Source: a virus. From it: a stretch of DNA of 38,676 bases. Numbering within the stretch: position 1 is the stretch's first letter; each line of letters starts with the position of its first letter. The stretch spans positions 1 to 38,676 of the IMG/VR virus record IMGVR_UViG_3300037321_000155; one strand, given 5' to 3'. The notes below the pieces were generated by a model, which saw only the letters and a list, made by a program, of their open reading frames with translations, was not told the origin of the DNA and did not search any database. This document shows positions 31,882-38,676 of the stretch, one piece after another. The translations under genes and the position numbers were made by a program.

Positions 31882-32245
31882 CAGAAACTACGATCACGAA
31901 CAGCAGGAGCGGGATCACTACAATCGCAAGAATGAGAAAAATCTTAGGCATTGTATCTCCTCATTCAAATTATTGCTCATACTGACCGCAATAATTCTGA
32001 TTGGGATGCTGCTCTTTTCCTGCTCCTCGATTCAGGGACCGATTGCCGAACCTTTCGGCGTGGTCATCACCGCTGAGCGAGACCTAATCCAGGTAGCACA
32101 CAAGGTCGTGAACAAAGTGTGCGGATCTCAGATCATCGGAGTGTACTATGTGCCTGGTCACACCTATGAGGTCGGTGATAGATTTCCGGACTTGTCCAAG
32201 TACGACTATCCATTTCCAATGAAGAAAGGAGGCGGTAATGAGTAA
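31874..32245 (+). CDS. Putative lipoprotein or membrane protein
   Basis: A 123-aa protein with a hydrophilic N-terminal 30 residues, a membrane helix at about 31-49 ending in LLFSC (Cys50, lipobox-like), and a soluble end of about 70 residues with VYYVPGHTYEVGDRF. The long charged start is atypical for a lipoprotein signal, so it may be an anchored protein instead. Ribosome binding site AAAGGAGG. Function unknown. Confidence 0.6.
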   Translation: MSSRNYDHEQQERDHYNRKNEKNLRHCISSFKLLLILTAIILIGMLLFSCSSIQGPIAEPFGVVITAERDLIQVAHKVVNKVCGSQIIGVYYVPGHTYEVGDRFPDLSKYDYPFPMKKGGGNE

Positions 32246-32552
32246 GCAAAAGATGTATGAGTTCATCTCGAAACGGTCAGTGCCCAAACCGATCGATTGG
32301 AATCAGGACCCAATCCTGATGATCCAGTTCCGAAGCCTTAGAAAAATCACCTTTCAATTACTGACTACCTACGCTACCCACCATGTCAACCTTTCCAAAA
32401 GAATCCGAAGAATTGAAGTCCAACTCGAAAAACTCGAACGAGACTCCAACTTCATCCTCCCCAAAGTCAAAAGACACCTTGAAGAACTCCGAGCTGAGCA
32501 AGCAGATCGAGCTGCAGTTCATGAAGGATCGGAGTCAGACCATCTACAATAA
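32238..32552 (+). CDS. Small basic early protein
   Basis: A 104-aa basic, helical protein (a long helix with KRIRRIEVQLEKLERD at about 54-69) starting behind AAAGGAGG. It overlaps a second frame (32383-32652) by 170 bases, which is unusual; this frame is supported by its good start signal. Function unknown. Confidence 0.55.
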   Translation: MSKQKMYEFISKRSVPKPIDWNQDPILMIQFRSLRKITFQLLTTYATHHVNLSKRIRRIEVQLEKLERDSNFILPKVKRHLEELRAEQADRAAVHEGSESDHLQ

Positions 32553-32652
32553 GCTAACCTGTATTCATGAGCTGACCGAATATCATAGAGGGCTATTGAT
32601 TCAAGAGATGACTGGGTTGGATGAGCAATTGTCAACAGAAGAGCCTGTATGA
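32383..32652 (+). CDS. Overlapping early ORF, possible short protein
   Basis: An 89-aa frame, Ser/Lys/Glu-rich at the N-terminus and helical at the C-terminus (YNKLTCIHELTEYHRG). It overlaps the preceding gene by 170 bases. The start may be internal, for example ATG 32521 (MKDRSQTIY); no ribosome binding site decides. Its stop overlaps the start of the primase gene (GTATGA), which supports translation of the C-terminal end. Confidence 0.4.
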   Translation: MSTFPKESEELKSNSKNSNETPTSSSPKSKDTLKNSELSKQIELQFMKDRSQTIYNKLTCIHELTEYHRGLLIQEMTGLDEQLSTEEPV

Positions 32653-35600
32653 CCGAATCCTACAAGTACGCCTTAGAAACAGGATCTCGGAAGTATCACT
32701 GCCCGGGATGCACCAAGAAGACGCTGGTCAGATATGTATTCACCGGAACCAAAGACTATGCAGGGGAGGAATTTGGGAGATGCGATCGGGAAAATAACTG
32801 TGGGTATCATCGGGTCCCAGGCAACGATATTGCCCAGCCCCTCAACCCCAAAATTAAACAAAAACTCCCGGCGCCAACTTTGCTTGTGCCAAGTGAAGAT
32901 TTTCTCAAAAAAGTCAGCACTACTACAGCTCCTAACTTTCAGAACTTCTGCACCTCCAAACTGGGAATCTCTACCGACCATCTGAAAAGGTGGGGAGTAG
33001 GAGGACACTGGAAGTTCACTGCCTTCATTCTGGCAACTAGAAAAGAGGTCGTCAATGTGAAATTTGTCGCCTACACGCCCGAGGGCAAGCGGGATAAAAC
33101 TGAGGGGACAGCGGGCGCACCTAAATTCACACCTTATTACCTGGGTAGAGCCTACCTGCGATCTCAGAAAATAGAAACCGATAATGCCCGACTGGAAGAC
33201 TGGCAGGATTATTTCAAATTTGCCCGCTGCTTCTATGGCGAGCACCTCTGGGATGCTGATAAGAATACCTGCATTGTGGAATCGGAGAAAACAGCGGTGA
33301 TTGCTGCCTTCTTTTTCCCGCAATACAACTGGCTGGCTACCGGTGGAAATAACGGGATGACCTTTGAGCAGTTTTCACTCTTCAACGGCTATCGCAATCG
33401 GATTTGGAATATCGTGGACAACGATACCGCAGGCTTTGCCAAGTCCAAGACTATGCAGTGGCTGGATAAGATGGCCGAGATGCGGGATAATCCGGAAGAA
33501 ATACTTTCGGTGAATCTACTCGAAGGCCGTCCTGCCGGTTGGGACTTGGCAGATGCCATCATCTTTGATGAGTTCAGAGATCCAAAAGCTTTCTCCCAAA
33601 AACTAGCCTTAGCGATCGACTGCCGGAAAAAGATCGTGGTGGATCAGCAATCAGGCGAATGGACTATTGAAGATAAGGTGAAAGTATCGGAGGCGAATGC
33701 CAAGGAACTTGCTAGAGCAAAGCAGGTAGCGGATCGGATCTTTGAAGGAAAGGTCAATCTCATTCTCATTCTCAATTCCGAAATAGATTCAATCGAGTTG
33801 GCGAAATCCACCGCCTATTTTGGGAAAGACGGAGTGCACCTATTGGTCAAAATATATGAGGCTTCCGGACTTGAAAAAGAAGAAGCCGAGGATGTCTTTG
33901 AAACCGCAAGGATGCATCCTCACACCAGCGGGAAATATTTCTTCAAGGTGGCCAAAGATGCAGGCGTGGAAACCCGCTACATCAAAACCGCTCGGTCGGA
34001 AGCTGCTCAGGGTGCTGATGGAATTGACTCACACGACTGGATCATTACTTGGCCTGATGATCTGGAAGAAAAGCCCGACTTTGATCAGTCGAAGTACAAG
34101 GAGCAAGTATTCAATTATTCATTCATCGAGCATAAGAATTGTATCTGGTATGCGACTTTCAATAATAATACACGAGAAATAGGGTTTTTCAAAATCTCCA
34201 ATTTCAGTATCCGGCCATTGTATCTGATCAAATCCAAGACTGATCCCAAGCGACTCTTTGAAATCAAGAATATCTTTGGAGTGAAATACATCCTCGACAT
34301 TCCGGCAAAGGCGCTGGTCAGTATGACCGAATTTCAGGTATTCTGCGAGAGTCACGGCAATTTCCTCTTTGAAGGCAGCAAGCAGCAATTCACCAAAATC
34401 AAGCGCAAACTCTACGATGAGACCAAGGATGCCGAAGAAGTGAAAATGCTTGGATGGCAGGATGAGGGATTCTACGCCTTTGCCAATGGCGCCTTTGAGG
34501 ACAAATTCACCAAGGTGGACGAATATGGAATCATCAAGCACCTGATTGGAAAGAATGAGCATGAAGCAGAAGAGAAGTATTTCTTCATCCCGGCAATGTC
34601 GAGCATCTACAAGGATGAGAAAGATCAGTACGACTCGGAAAAGAAATTCGTCTATGTGCCCAGACCTAATGTGAAATTTTCCGATTGGGCGCAGCTGTTC
34701 TTTGAGACCTATGGGGAGAATGGCGTGATCGGGATGAGCTTCTACATCTCCAGTCTTTTTCGAGATATGATCTACAGCAGGTTCAAGTTCTTTCCACATC
34801 TATTTCATTTTGGCCCACCTGGCACCGGAAAGTCTACGATGTGCTGGAGCATCCAATACATGTTTGGCCTCGAGCGGAAACCGTTCATGCTCAATGCAGG
34901 TACGGCGGTGGGTTTTCACCGGACCTTTGCACAGTTTCGAAATGCTGTGGTATGGTTTGATGAGTATAACAACTCAATCGAATTCAAGCGGGTGCAGGAT
35001 CTCAAGTCCGCCTACGATGGAGCCGGTCACGTGAAGGGTGAATGGTCTGCCTCGGGTGGATCGAGTAACAAGACGACCACGACACCGGTGGAATCTGCCT
35101 GTAATATCTCGGGGCAGGAACTTCCAATCGCAGACAATGCGCTATTCAAACGCTGCATCCTGCTGCAATACTACCAGACCATATTTTCAGATCCGGAAAA
35201 GGCGCAGCTTACCAAGTTGCAAAAGCTTCAGGAAAAAGGGCTCAGCCACATTACCGGAGCACTGACGATATTTCGCAAGAAAATGGAAGCGGACTATTTT
35301 CGGGTGTTTGACGAGGTGGAAAAGGAAATCATCCAAGCCCTGGACGGGGATCCTACCATCGAAAGCAGAATAATCAAAAACATGGCTGTAGCTGCTACCA
35401 CTTTCAAAGTGCTGAAGGATGAACTGCCGTGGCCTTGGAACTGGCAAAAGATGCTCGATGTGATGGTGAAGAACATCAAATCCCAAAATGCGCTGATCTC
35501 CAATGCGAAGGAAACAAACCAATTCTGGGACGCGGTGGAATATTGCATCTCTGAAGGAGAGCTGAATAATCTCGAAGACTTCAAGGTGGAGCACAACAAC

Positions 35601-35960
35601 TCGGTGAAGGTGATGCTCGATCGGAAGTCTGTGGAAAAGAATCTGGGTACGGTGAAGAAAGTACTCTACATCCGAATAGCCACCGCTCACCCGAAATACA
35701 TGGAGGCACTGCGGAAGCAGGGTGAAAAGAAGGGCATGGACAAAGGTTCGCTTGCGCACTACCTGACCCATGCACCAGGATTCATCGGGATGGTGGGGAG
35801 TACTCGCTTCAAGAATGGCGAGAAAAGCTTCACGAGTTCGGCCTATGCTTTTGAGTATAAGTACCTGGAAGATCAGGGCTACAACTTTGACCGGGAGGAT
35901 GAGGAGGCCAATCCGGACGAGCCAGTATTCAAGGAAAGACCTGCCGGAGAACCATTTTAA
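32649..35960 (+). CDS. Primase-helicase (zinc finger, Toprim, AAA+ helicase)
   Basis: An 1103-aa replication protein. A zinc-binding N-terminus has Cys18, Cys21, Cys45 and Cys51 (GRCDRENNCGYH), of the type found in DUF6371/Toprim proteins of Bacteroidota. A Toprim-like part follows, with CIVESEKTA at 208-216 and VDNDTAG at 256-262. The C-terminal helicase has Walker A GPPGTGKS at 722-729 and Walker B VVWFDEYN (Asp771, Glu772). It would unwind the phage origin and prime synthesis; no phage DNA polymerase is encoded, so host polymerase is needed. It is the last and largest early gene, with a terminator behind it. Confidence 0.85.
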   Translation: MTESYKYALETGSRKYHCPGCTKKTLVRYVFTGTKDYAGEEFGRCDRENNCGYHRVPGNDIAQPLNPKIKQKLPAPTLLVPSEDFLKKVSTTTAPNFQNFCTSKLGISTDHLKRWGVGGHWKFTAFILATRKEVVNVKFVAYTPEGKRDKTEGTAGAPKFTPYYLGRAYLRSQKIETDNARLEDWQDYFKFARCFYGEHLWDADKNTCIVESEKTAVIAAFFFPQYNWLATGGNNGMTFEQFSLFNGYRNRIWNIVDNDTAGFAKSKTMQWLDKMAEMRDNPEEILSVNLLEGRPAGWDLADAIIFDEFRDPKAFSQKLALAIDCRKKIVVDQQSGEWTIEDKVKVSEANAKELARAKQVADRIFEGKVNLILILNSEIDSIELAKSTAYFGKDGVHLLVKIYEASGLEKEEAEDVFETARMHPHTSGKYFFKVAKDAGVETRYIKTARSEAAQGADGIDSHDWIITWPDDLEEKPDFDQSKYKEQVFNYSFIEHKNCIWYATFNNNTREIGFFKISNFSIRPLYLIKSKTDPKRLFEIKNIFGVKYILDIPAKALVSMTEFQVFCESHGNFLFEGSKQQFTKIKRKLYDETKDAEEVKMLGWQDEGFYAFANGAFEDKFTKVDEYGIIKHLIGKNEHEAEEKYFFIPAMSSIYKDEKDQYDSEKKFVYVPRPNVKFSDWAQLFFETYGENGVIGMSFYISSLFRDMIYSRFKFFPHLFHFGPPGTGKSTMCWSIQYMFGLERKPFMLNAGTAVGFHRTFAQFRNAVVWFDEYNNSIEFKRVQDLKSAYDGAGHVKGEWSASGGSSNKTTTTPVESACNISGQELPIADNALFKRCILLQYYQTIFSDPEKAQLTKLQKLQEKGLSHITGALTIFRKKMEADYFRVFDEVEKEIIQALDGDPTIESRIIKNMAVAATTFKVLKDELPWPWNWQKMLDVMVKNIKSQNALISNAKETNQFWDAVEYCISEGELNNLEDFKVEHNNSVKVMLDRKSVEKNLGTVKKVLYIRIATAHPKYMEALRKQGEKKGMDKGSLAHYLTHAPGFIGMVGSTRFKNGEKSFTSSAYAFEYKYLEDQGYNFDREDEEANPDEPVFKERPAGEPF

Positions 35961-35979
35961 GGGAACTACTAAACTAAGA

Positions 35980-36006
35980 AAGCCCTAGCCGGCTTCTCTT
36001 TTTTTT
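35980..36006 (+). terminator. Terminator of the early operon
   Basis: A short stem AAGCC/GGCTT (35980-35984 and 35991-35995) with a T run that follows at 35999-36006. The stem is short, so efficiency is uncertain. It ends the early operon before the iteron region. Confidence 0.55.
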
Positions 36007-36031
36007 CTAAAAAAAAACTTTCCCCACGAAC

Positions 36032-36292
36032 CACCCAAAACCTGTCAAACGGTTCAAACGGTTCAAACAAAATCAAAAAAGTATATATAGATAGTTTAAA
36101 TGATGATTTTGATTTGAAAAGTAGGCTGATTCTGTGCGACAATGTTTGATCCTGTTTGATCATGTGCGACAAGGTTCAACTTGTCAAACAATGTGTGATC
36201 AACAAAAAAGTATAAAATCATTGAAAGAAGCGATTGGAGCGGGATTTTGGGCTTTGTTTGACGTGTTTGATCAGTTTGACAGGTTTTGGGTG
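36032..36292. repeat. Inverted iteron blocks, candidate replication origin or operator
   Basis: Two 37-base blocks face each other. Right block (36256-36292): GTTTGACGT, GTTTGATCA, then GTTTGACAGGTTTTGGGTG. Left block (36032-36068): the same read on the opposite strand, GTTTGAACC twice, then an identical 19-base end. Between them lie two GTGCGACAA motifs, two more GTTTGATC units and an AT-rich stretch. Iterons, an AT-rich segment and a place directly after the primase-helicase gene fit a phage origin. The apparent small ORFs here (FDVFDQFDRFW-type peptides on both strands) are products of the repeats. Confidence 0.65.
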
Positions 36293-36317
36293 TATAGGAA
36301 AAAAAAAATGCATAAAA

Positions 36318-36554
36318 ATGAAAAATCAGATCACTTTATCCCTGAATCTATCACATAGCATTCAGGAGTTTCAGAAAATGGAGAATGGATGCTATGTGAG
36401 GGATATTGGAAAGCCCTACTTCCAACTCATGCCGGAGGGGAAATACCTACTCCGAGTAGTCACCAATGACACGGACGGCAAGTGGCTGGAGTCGATGATC
36501 AACAAAAAACTAATTTTCAAAACAGATCAGGGAATACGAGCTGAGGTAGTGTAA
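36318..36554 (+). CDS. Small protein after the iteron region
   Basis: A 78-aa protein with ATG 36318 as the likely start; a longer frame from 36234 runs through the iterons and is less likely. The body has MENGCYVRDIGKPYF, LMPEGKYLLRVV and a basic end. Function unknown; it may be involved in regulation from the iteron region. Confidence 0.5.
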   Translation: MKNQITLSLNLSHSIQEFQKMENGCYVRDIGKPYFQLMPEGKYLLRVVTNDTDGKWLESMINKKLIFKTDQGIRAEVV

Positions 36555-36614
36555 TTGTATTTCTCACTAATTATAAGAACTTGAAAAAATAAATTAAAAA
36601 TACTTTGAAAAAAG

Positions 36615-36645
36615 TTTACAAGTATCAAAATAATTCGTATATTTA
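36615..36645 (+). promoter_or_regulatory. Host-like promoter of the accessory genes
   Basis: TTTA at 36615-36618, 19 bases, TATATTTA at 36638-36645, closely similar to the promoter at 26724-26754. It would express the AT-rich accessory genes from 36675 on. Confidence 0.6.
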
Positions 36646-36674
36646 TATCAGATAACAACTAAAAAAACAAAAAA

Positions 36675-36929
36675 ATGAGAAATTTTATATCAAATAACGA
36701 AGCAAAAAAATTAGCTGAAAAAATCGCAAATACTACACAAGTATTTTTTACAAATGAAGGATTAGAAATTATTTTTACTTCTGAAACAAAAAATCAAAAA
36801 GAAATAGCTGGAAATTTAAAAGCGGTTTTTTCAGATGTGAAAATAAAAGGCAGAAGAGTTCAAAGTATAGTGATTAACAGAATAAGCCAAGTGATAAATG
36901 GAATTAGAATTACAGAAGTTACATACTAA
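36675..36929 (+). CDS. AT-rich accessory protein of unknown function
   Basis: An 84-aa protein with alternating helical and beta pattern (KLAEKIANTTQVFFTNEG, then VIKGRRV-like strand VKIKGRRVQSIVI). It is very AT-rich compared with the early and late operons, so it is probably a recent acquisition. It has an A-rich leader and overlaps the next ORF by 32 bases. Confidence 0.6.
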   Translation: MRNFISNNEAKKLAEKIANTTQVFFTNEGLEIIFTSETKNQKEIAGNLKAVFSDVKIKGRRVQSIVINRISQVINGIRITEVTY

Positions 36930-37092
36930 ACTTAAAAAAATTGAAACAGAGCTTTCTAAGTGTAGAGGCTCTGTTTTAGAAGATGGGTGGCAAACTCAGC
37001 GTTACGCAAAAAAAATGAGAAAATGGGACTATTATGCTGAAGAAAAAAACAAAATCAGAGAACAAATTAACACCCTCGAAAGTAGGCGGTAA
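36898..37092 (+). CDS. AT-rich accessory protein, coiled-coil
   Basis: A 64-aa, charged helical protein (LHTKLKKIETELSKC at about 8-22). It overlaps both the preceding gene and, by 59 bases, the next one; it is likely translated by coupling. No recognised family. Confidence 0.5.
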   Translation: MELELQKLHTKLKKIETELSKCRGSVLEDGWQTQRYAKKMRKWDYYAEEKNKIREQINTLESRR

Positions 37093-37222
37093 GCGTATTG
37101 GTTCTGGGCGTAAAAAAGTGGATTATGAAACTAAAATAATTTCCTTTCGTGTTCGTATAGAATTTGTGGAACAGATTAAAAAGTTGGTCAAAGATGCTGT
37201 TTCTGGGTGGTCGGTAAAATAG
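37034..37222 (+). CDS. Small basic protein, ribbon-helix-helix-like
   Basis: A 62-aa basic protein with KVGGKRIGSGRKKVDYETK followed by ISFRVRIEFVEQIKKLVKD. The pattern is common in small phage and plasmid DNA-binding proteins with a basic tail and an RHH-like core. It ends five bases before the GCT/AAC of attC-like site 3. An overlap of 59 bases with the preceding gene makes the start uncertain. Confidence 0.5.
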   Translation: MLKKKTKSENKLTPSKVGGKRIGSGRKKVDYETKIISFRVRIEFVEQIKKLVKDAVSGWSVK

Positions 37223-37227
37223 CAGCT

Positions 37228-37287
37228 AACGAATTGTATATGATTAAGCGATAGCGACCCTTTTTAGGGTTAATTATATACGGTGTT
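37228..37287 (+). other. attC-like recombination site 3
   Basis: AAC (37228-37230), 5 bases, arm GTATATGATTAA (37236-37247), a 22-base loop, arm TTAATTATATAC (37270-37281), 3 bases, GTT (37285-37287). The arms pair perfectly except for one central G/T. Site 1 has the same layout and the same type of internal G/T. The cassette behind it starts GTTGTGG and ends with a complementary CAACACCG at 37561-37568. Confidence 0.6.
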
Positions 37288-37327
37288 GTGGTGAGTACGG
37301 ATTATTAACTGATAAAATTTAATTCAA

Positions 37328-37549
37328 ATGATACAAGATAAATTAGAAAATCAAATACATAACGTAATTATGGAAACGGCAAGAGAGCCTAACGTTATTG
37401 TAATGCATCCGCAAACTTGGGTAGACCTTGCAAAAGAAGTAACTGGAAAAGATGGTATGGCTATTAACAGACACGACCCCAATATGAAGTACAGAGGGAT
37501 AAAGGTACTTAGAAGTTTGGATTTGTTAGAAGGTGAATTTGAAATGTAG
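37328..37549 (+). CDS. Cassette-borne protein of unknown function
   Basis: A 73-aa protein (IVMHPQTWVDLAKEVTG, YRGIKVLRSLDLLEGEF). Short proteins with this pattern occur in phages, but I know no function. It is the sole gene in a 334-base unit between AAC 37228 and AAC 37562, the same layout as the methyltransferase cassettes, with an A-rich leader. Confidence 0.6.
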   Translation: MIQDKLENQIHNVIMETAREPNVIVMHPQTWVDLAKEVTGKDGMAINRHDPNMKYRGIKVLRSLDLLEGEFEM

Positions 37550-37561
37550 TATTCACCTAAC

Positions 37562-37628
37562 AACACCGATATATACGCAATGCGTATATATCCCTGCTGA
37601 AAAATCGAAATTCAAAACCAATAGAAAG
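37562..37628 (+). repeat. R2 repeat, copy 2
   Basis: Identical to 877-943 over 67 bases from the AAC on, including the 25-base palindrome at 37568-37592. The following stem-loop (about 37653-37677) is a degraded version of the terminator at 957-997. Confidence 0.75.
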
Positions 37629-37696
37629 TAACTATAACACCACAGCTTGAAGCCATCATCCCAGATGGTTTCAAGCAACTAATCAACTAACTTATA

Positions 37697-37873
37697 ATGA
37701 CTGAAAATCAGAAAAACCAATTACTCGAAAAAATCGAAGTCTTGAAAGCTTCGCTGGTAGGTGAAATGTTTGCCGACATGGAGGTGAAGGACCGTATCCA
37801 TAATTTAGAAATGCAGCTGAAAGGGGTCAAGCCTCAAGGATCGGAGTTTGATTGTGTGGGCTGTGGGAGTTGA
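37697..37873 (+). CDS. 58-aa protein with CVGCGS C-terminus (full copy)
   Basis: MTENQKNQLLEKIEVLK begins a single charged helix. The end EFDCVGCGS carries a CxxC motif that could bind metal or be redox active. Small proteins with this terminal motif occur in Bacteroidota phages, from my memory, without known function. The gene lies between R2 copy 2 and the branch point where the cassette region varies. Bases 37764-37873 are repeated at the window start. Confidence 0.65.
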   Translation: MTENQKNQLLEKIEVLKASLVGEMFADMEVKDRIHNLEMQLKGVKPQGSEFDCVGCGS

Positions 37874-37890
37874 AAGATGGTCCGGTAACG
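37764..37890 (+). repeat. 127-bp exact repeat of the window start (1-127)
   Basis: The sequence is identical to bases 1-127, and the copies diverge at the next base (A at 128, G at 37891). The length equals the largest k-mer size of common de Bruijn assemblers. The repeat is therefore best explained by a circular genome in which the contig returns to its own start and then takes a second path. A true duplication remains possible. Confidence 0.85.
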
Positions 37891-37912
37891 GAATGCAGCT
37901 AACCGAAGTTGG
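37886..37912 (+). repeat. 27-bp direct repeat flanking methyltransferase B, left copy
   Basis: Starts TAACGGAATGCAGCTAACCG and ends AAGTTGG. An identical copy lies at 38650-38676, the window end. AAC and GTT bracket each copy in the same order as the attC-like sites, although the inner stem is short (GCTAAC/GTTGGC around CGAA). Confidence 0.7.
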
Positions 37913-37944
37913 CGATTTTGAAACACAAAAACTATCAATAAACA

Positions 37945-38640
37945 ATGAACTTAATTAGAAGCACAAAACTACATACCACCACTGAACCGCCAATTTTGGT
38001 TAGCTGCGGTTATACGCTGCCCTTTTCGGAAGTTTATAATGAAGATTGCATTGAGGGAATGAAACGATACCCTGACAAACACTTTGATTTGGCGGTTGTT
38101 GACCCGCCATACGGAATAAACATAAATCATTCAATGGGCAGAAGAAAAGGGGATAAAAAATCAAATTATAAAAAAGCCGATTGGGATAACGAACCGCCAC
38201 CGATTGAATACTTTAATGAATTATTTAGAGTGTCTAAAAGCCAAATCGTTTGGGGTGCAAACCACTTTATTAGCCGTATGCCTTATGATAGTGCTTGCTG
38301 GCTTATGTGGGATAAAAAATTTAGCGATGAAGTCTCTTTTGCTCAATACGAAATGGCTTGGACTTCATTAGATGGAACTTGCAAAAAGTTTGATAAGCAC
38401 CCAACACAAGATAATCGAATACACCCAACTCAAAAGCCGATAACCCTTTACGATTGGATATTTAACAAATACGCTACTCAAGGAATGAAAATATTAGATA
38501 CTCATTTAGGTAGTGGCTCAAGTCAAATAAGTGCCAATAAAGCAAAATTAGAATTTATTGGTTTTGAAATTGATACCGACCACTTCAAAGCACAAAACAA
38601 ACGATATGCAGATTTCATTTCACAGACGAGGCTCTTTTAG
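37945..38640 (+). CDS. Orphan DNA methyltransferase B (beta-class N6-adenine/N4-cytosine type)
   Basis: A 231-aa enzyme with DPPY at residues 53-56 and the motif I variant DTHLGSGS at about 185-192, after HPTQKP. It is homologous to methyltransferase A (shared EYFxELFRVSKxQIVWG, AWTS, HPTQKP, ILDTHLGSGS) but clearly different elsewhere, with 25 extra residues at the N-terminus. It thus may recognise a different DNA site. A-rich leader before ATG 37945. The gene is in a 764-base unit between the two copies of the 27-bp repeat, at the same position behind the CVGCGS gene that methyltransferase A has at the other end of the contig. Confidence 0.87.
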   Translation: MNLIRSTKLHTTTEPPILVSCGYTLPFSEVYNEDCIEGMKRYPDKHFDLAVVDPPYGININHSMGRRKGDKKSNYKKADWDNEPPPIEYFNELFRVSKSQIVWGANHFISRMPYDSACWLMWDKKFSDEVSFAQYEMAWTSLDGTCKKFDKHPTQDNRIHPTQKPITLYDWIFNKYATQGMKILDTHLGSGSSQISANKAKLEFIGFEIDTDHFKAQNKRYADFISQTRLF

Positions 38641-38649
38641 GGTTGCGTA

Positions 38650-38676
38650 TAACGGAATGCAGCTAACCGAAGTTGG
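38650..38676 (+). repeat. 27-bp direct repeat flanking methyltransferase B, right copy
   Basis: Identical to 37886-37912 and runs to the last base of the window, so the true repeat may be longer. The contig ending inside the repeat suggests a second branch point where several cassettes can follow. Confidence 0.7.

Noticed and set aside
34119-34799. 226-aa open frame on the - strand (and another at 32673-33323, 216 aa).
   Set aside because: Both lie entirely within the primase-helicase gene and have no start signal or recognisable domain; they are shadows of a GC-balanced coding frame.
36032-36292. Possible CRISPR array, because of several short repeats.
   Set aside because: Repeat units are 9 bases, directly adjacent and partly inverted, with no spacers and no cas genes.
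36134-36358. 74-aa + strand ORF and a similar ORF on the - strand (35969-36172), both with FDxFDxFDRFW-like peptides.
   Set aside because: The matching peptides on both strands come from the inverted GTTTGA iterons. Neither has a start signal, so they are treated as by-products of a DNA element.
1-38676. Search for integrase, transposase, integron integrase, tRNA and rRNA genes.
   Set aside because: I found no open frame with recombinase motifs and no cloverleaf or rRNA-like sequence. This is reading by eye, so very divergent members could be missed.

Overview
The window looks like one near-complete assembly contig of a tailed (siphovirus-type) phage of a Bacteroidota host. Three things point to that host group. 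The host-like promoters have the TTTG/TTTA-N19-TAnnTTTG form. One virion protein carries SprB-type repeats. The structural and primase proteins resemble families typical of Bacteroidota phages. I see no rRNA, tRNA, CRISPR or insertion sequence. Nearly every gene lies on the + strand; the exception is a repressor-like gene at 28.5-28.9 kb. The first 127 bases recur exactly at 37764-37890. I read this as a circular genome of about 37.76 kb (1-37763) with a population branch: after base 37890 the contig leaves the circle and follows an alternative gene cassette to its end.

Layout. 1-1.0 kb and 36.6-38.7 kb form the accessory (cassette) locus. It holds small AT-rich genes, a 58-aa gene ending in CVGCGS (a full copy at the right, a 3' part at the left), and two different beta-class DNA methyltransferases, A (209-835) and B (37945-38640). 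These are bounded by AAC...hairpin...GTT sites that look like integron attC sites. 1.1 kb holds a lone small gene behind a host-like promoter. 1.6-6.5 kb holds paralogous tail-type proteins and fibre genes, two of which switch to AT-rich sequence. 6.7-10.3 kb holds a protease/scaffold fusion, the major capsid protein and small virion genes. 10.4-13.6 kb holds the packaging genes. 13.8-16.5 kb holds the portal and neck genes. 16.5-18.5 kb holds lysis genes (holin, endolysin, a one-protein spanin, a lipoprotein). 18.5-26.7 kb holds the tail genes, including an SprB-repeat protein, a hub-like protein and the tape measure. 26.8-28.1 kb holds two AT-rich moron-like genes. 28.1-29.1 kb is a regulatory region with a divergent repressor/Cro-like switch. 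29.1-36.0 kb is the early operon, ending in an 1103-aa primase-helicase. 36.0-36.3 kb is an inverted iteron region that could be the origin.

How it fits together. Host-like promoters (TTTG/TTTA with TAnnTTTG-like -7) serve the early, moron and accessory genes. The late genes share a different bipartite promoter, TGTCCYYTA-N19-nAnnTTYR, found at six places; at four of them the start codon lies only 3-4 bases after the -7 box, which suggests leaderless late mRNAs. The isolated gene at 1108 is a candidate activator for it. No integrase or partition gene is visible despite a repressor/Cro-like switch, so if the phage is temperate it may persist as a plasmid. The methyltransferases probably protect the phage DNA from host restriction, and the cassette architecture would let the population swap them.
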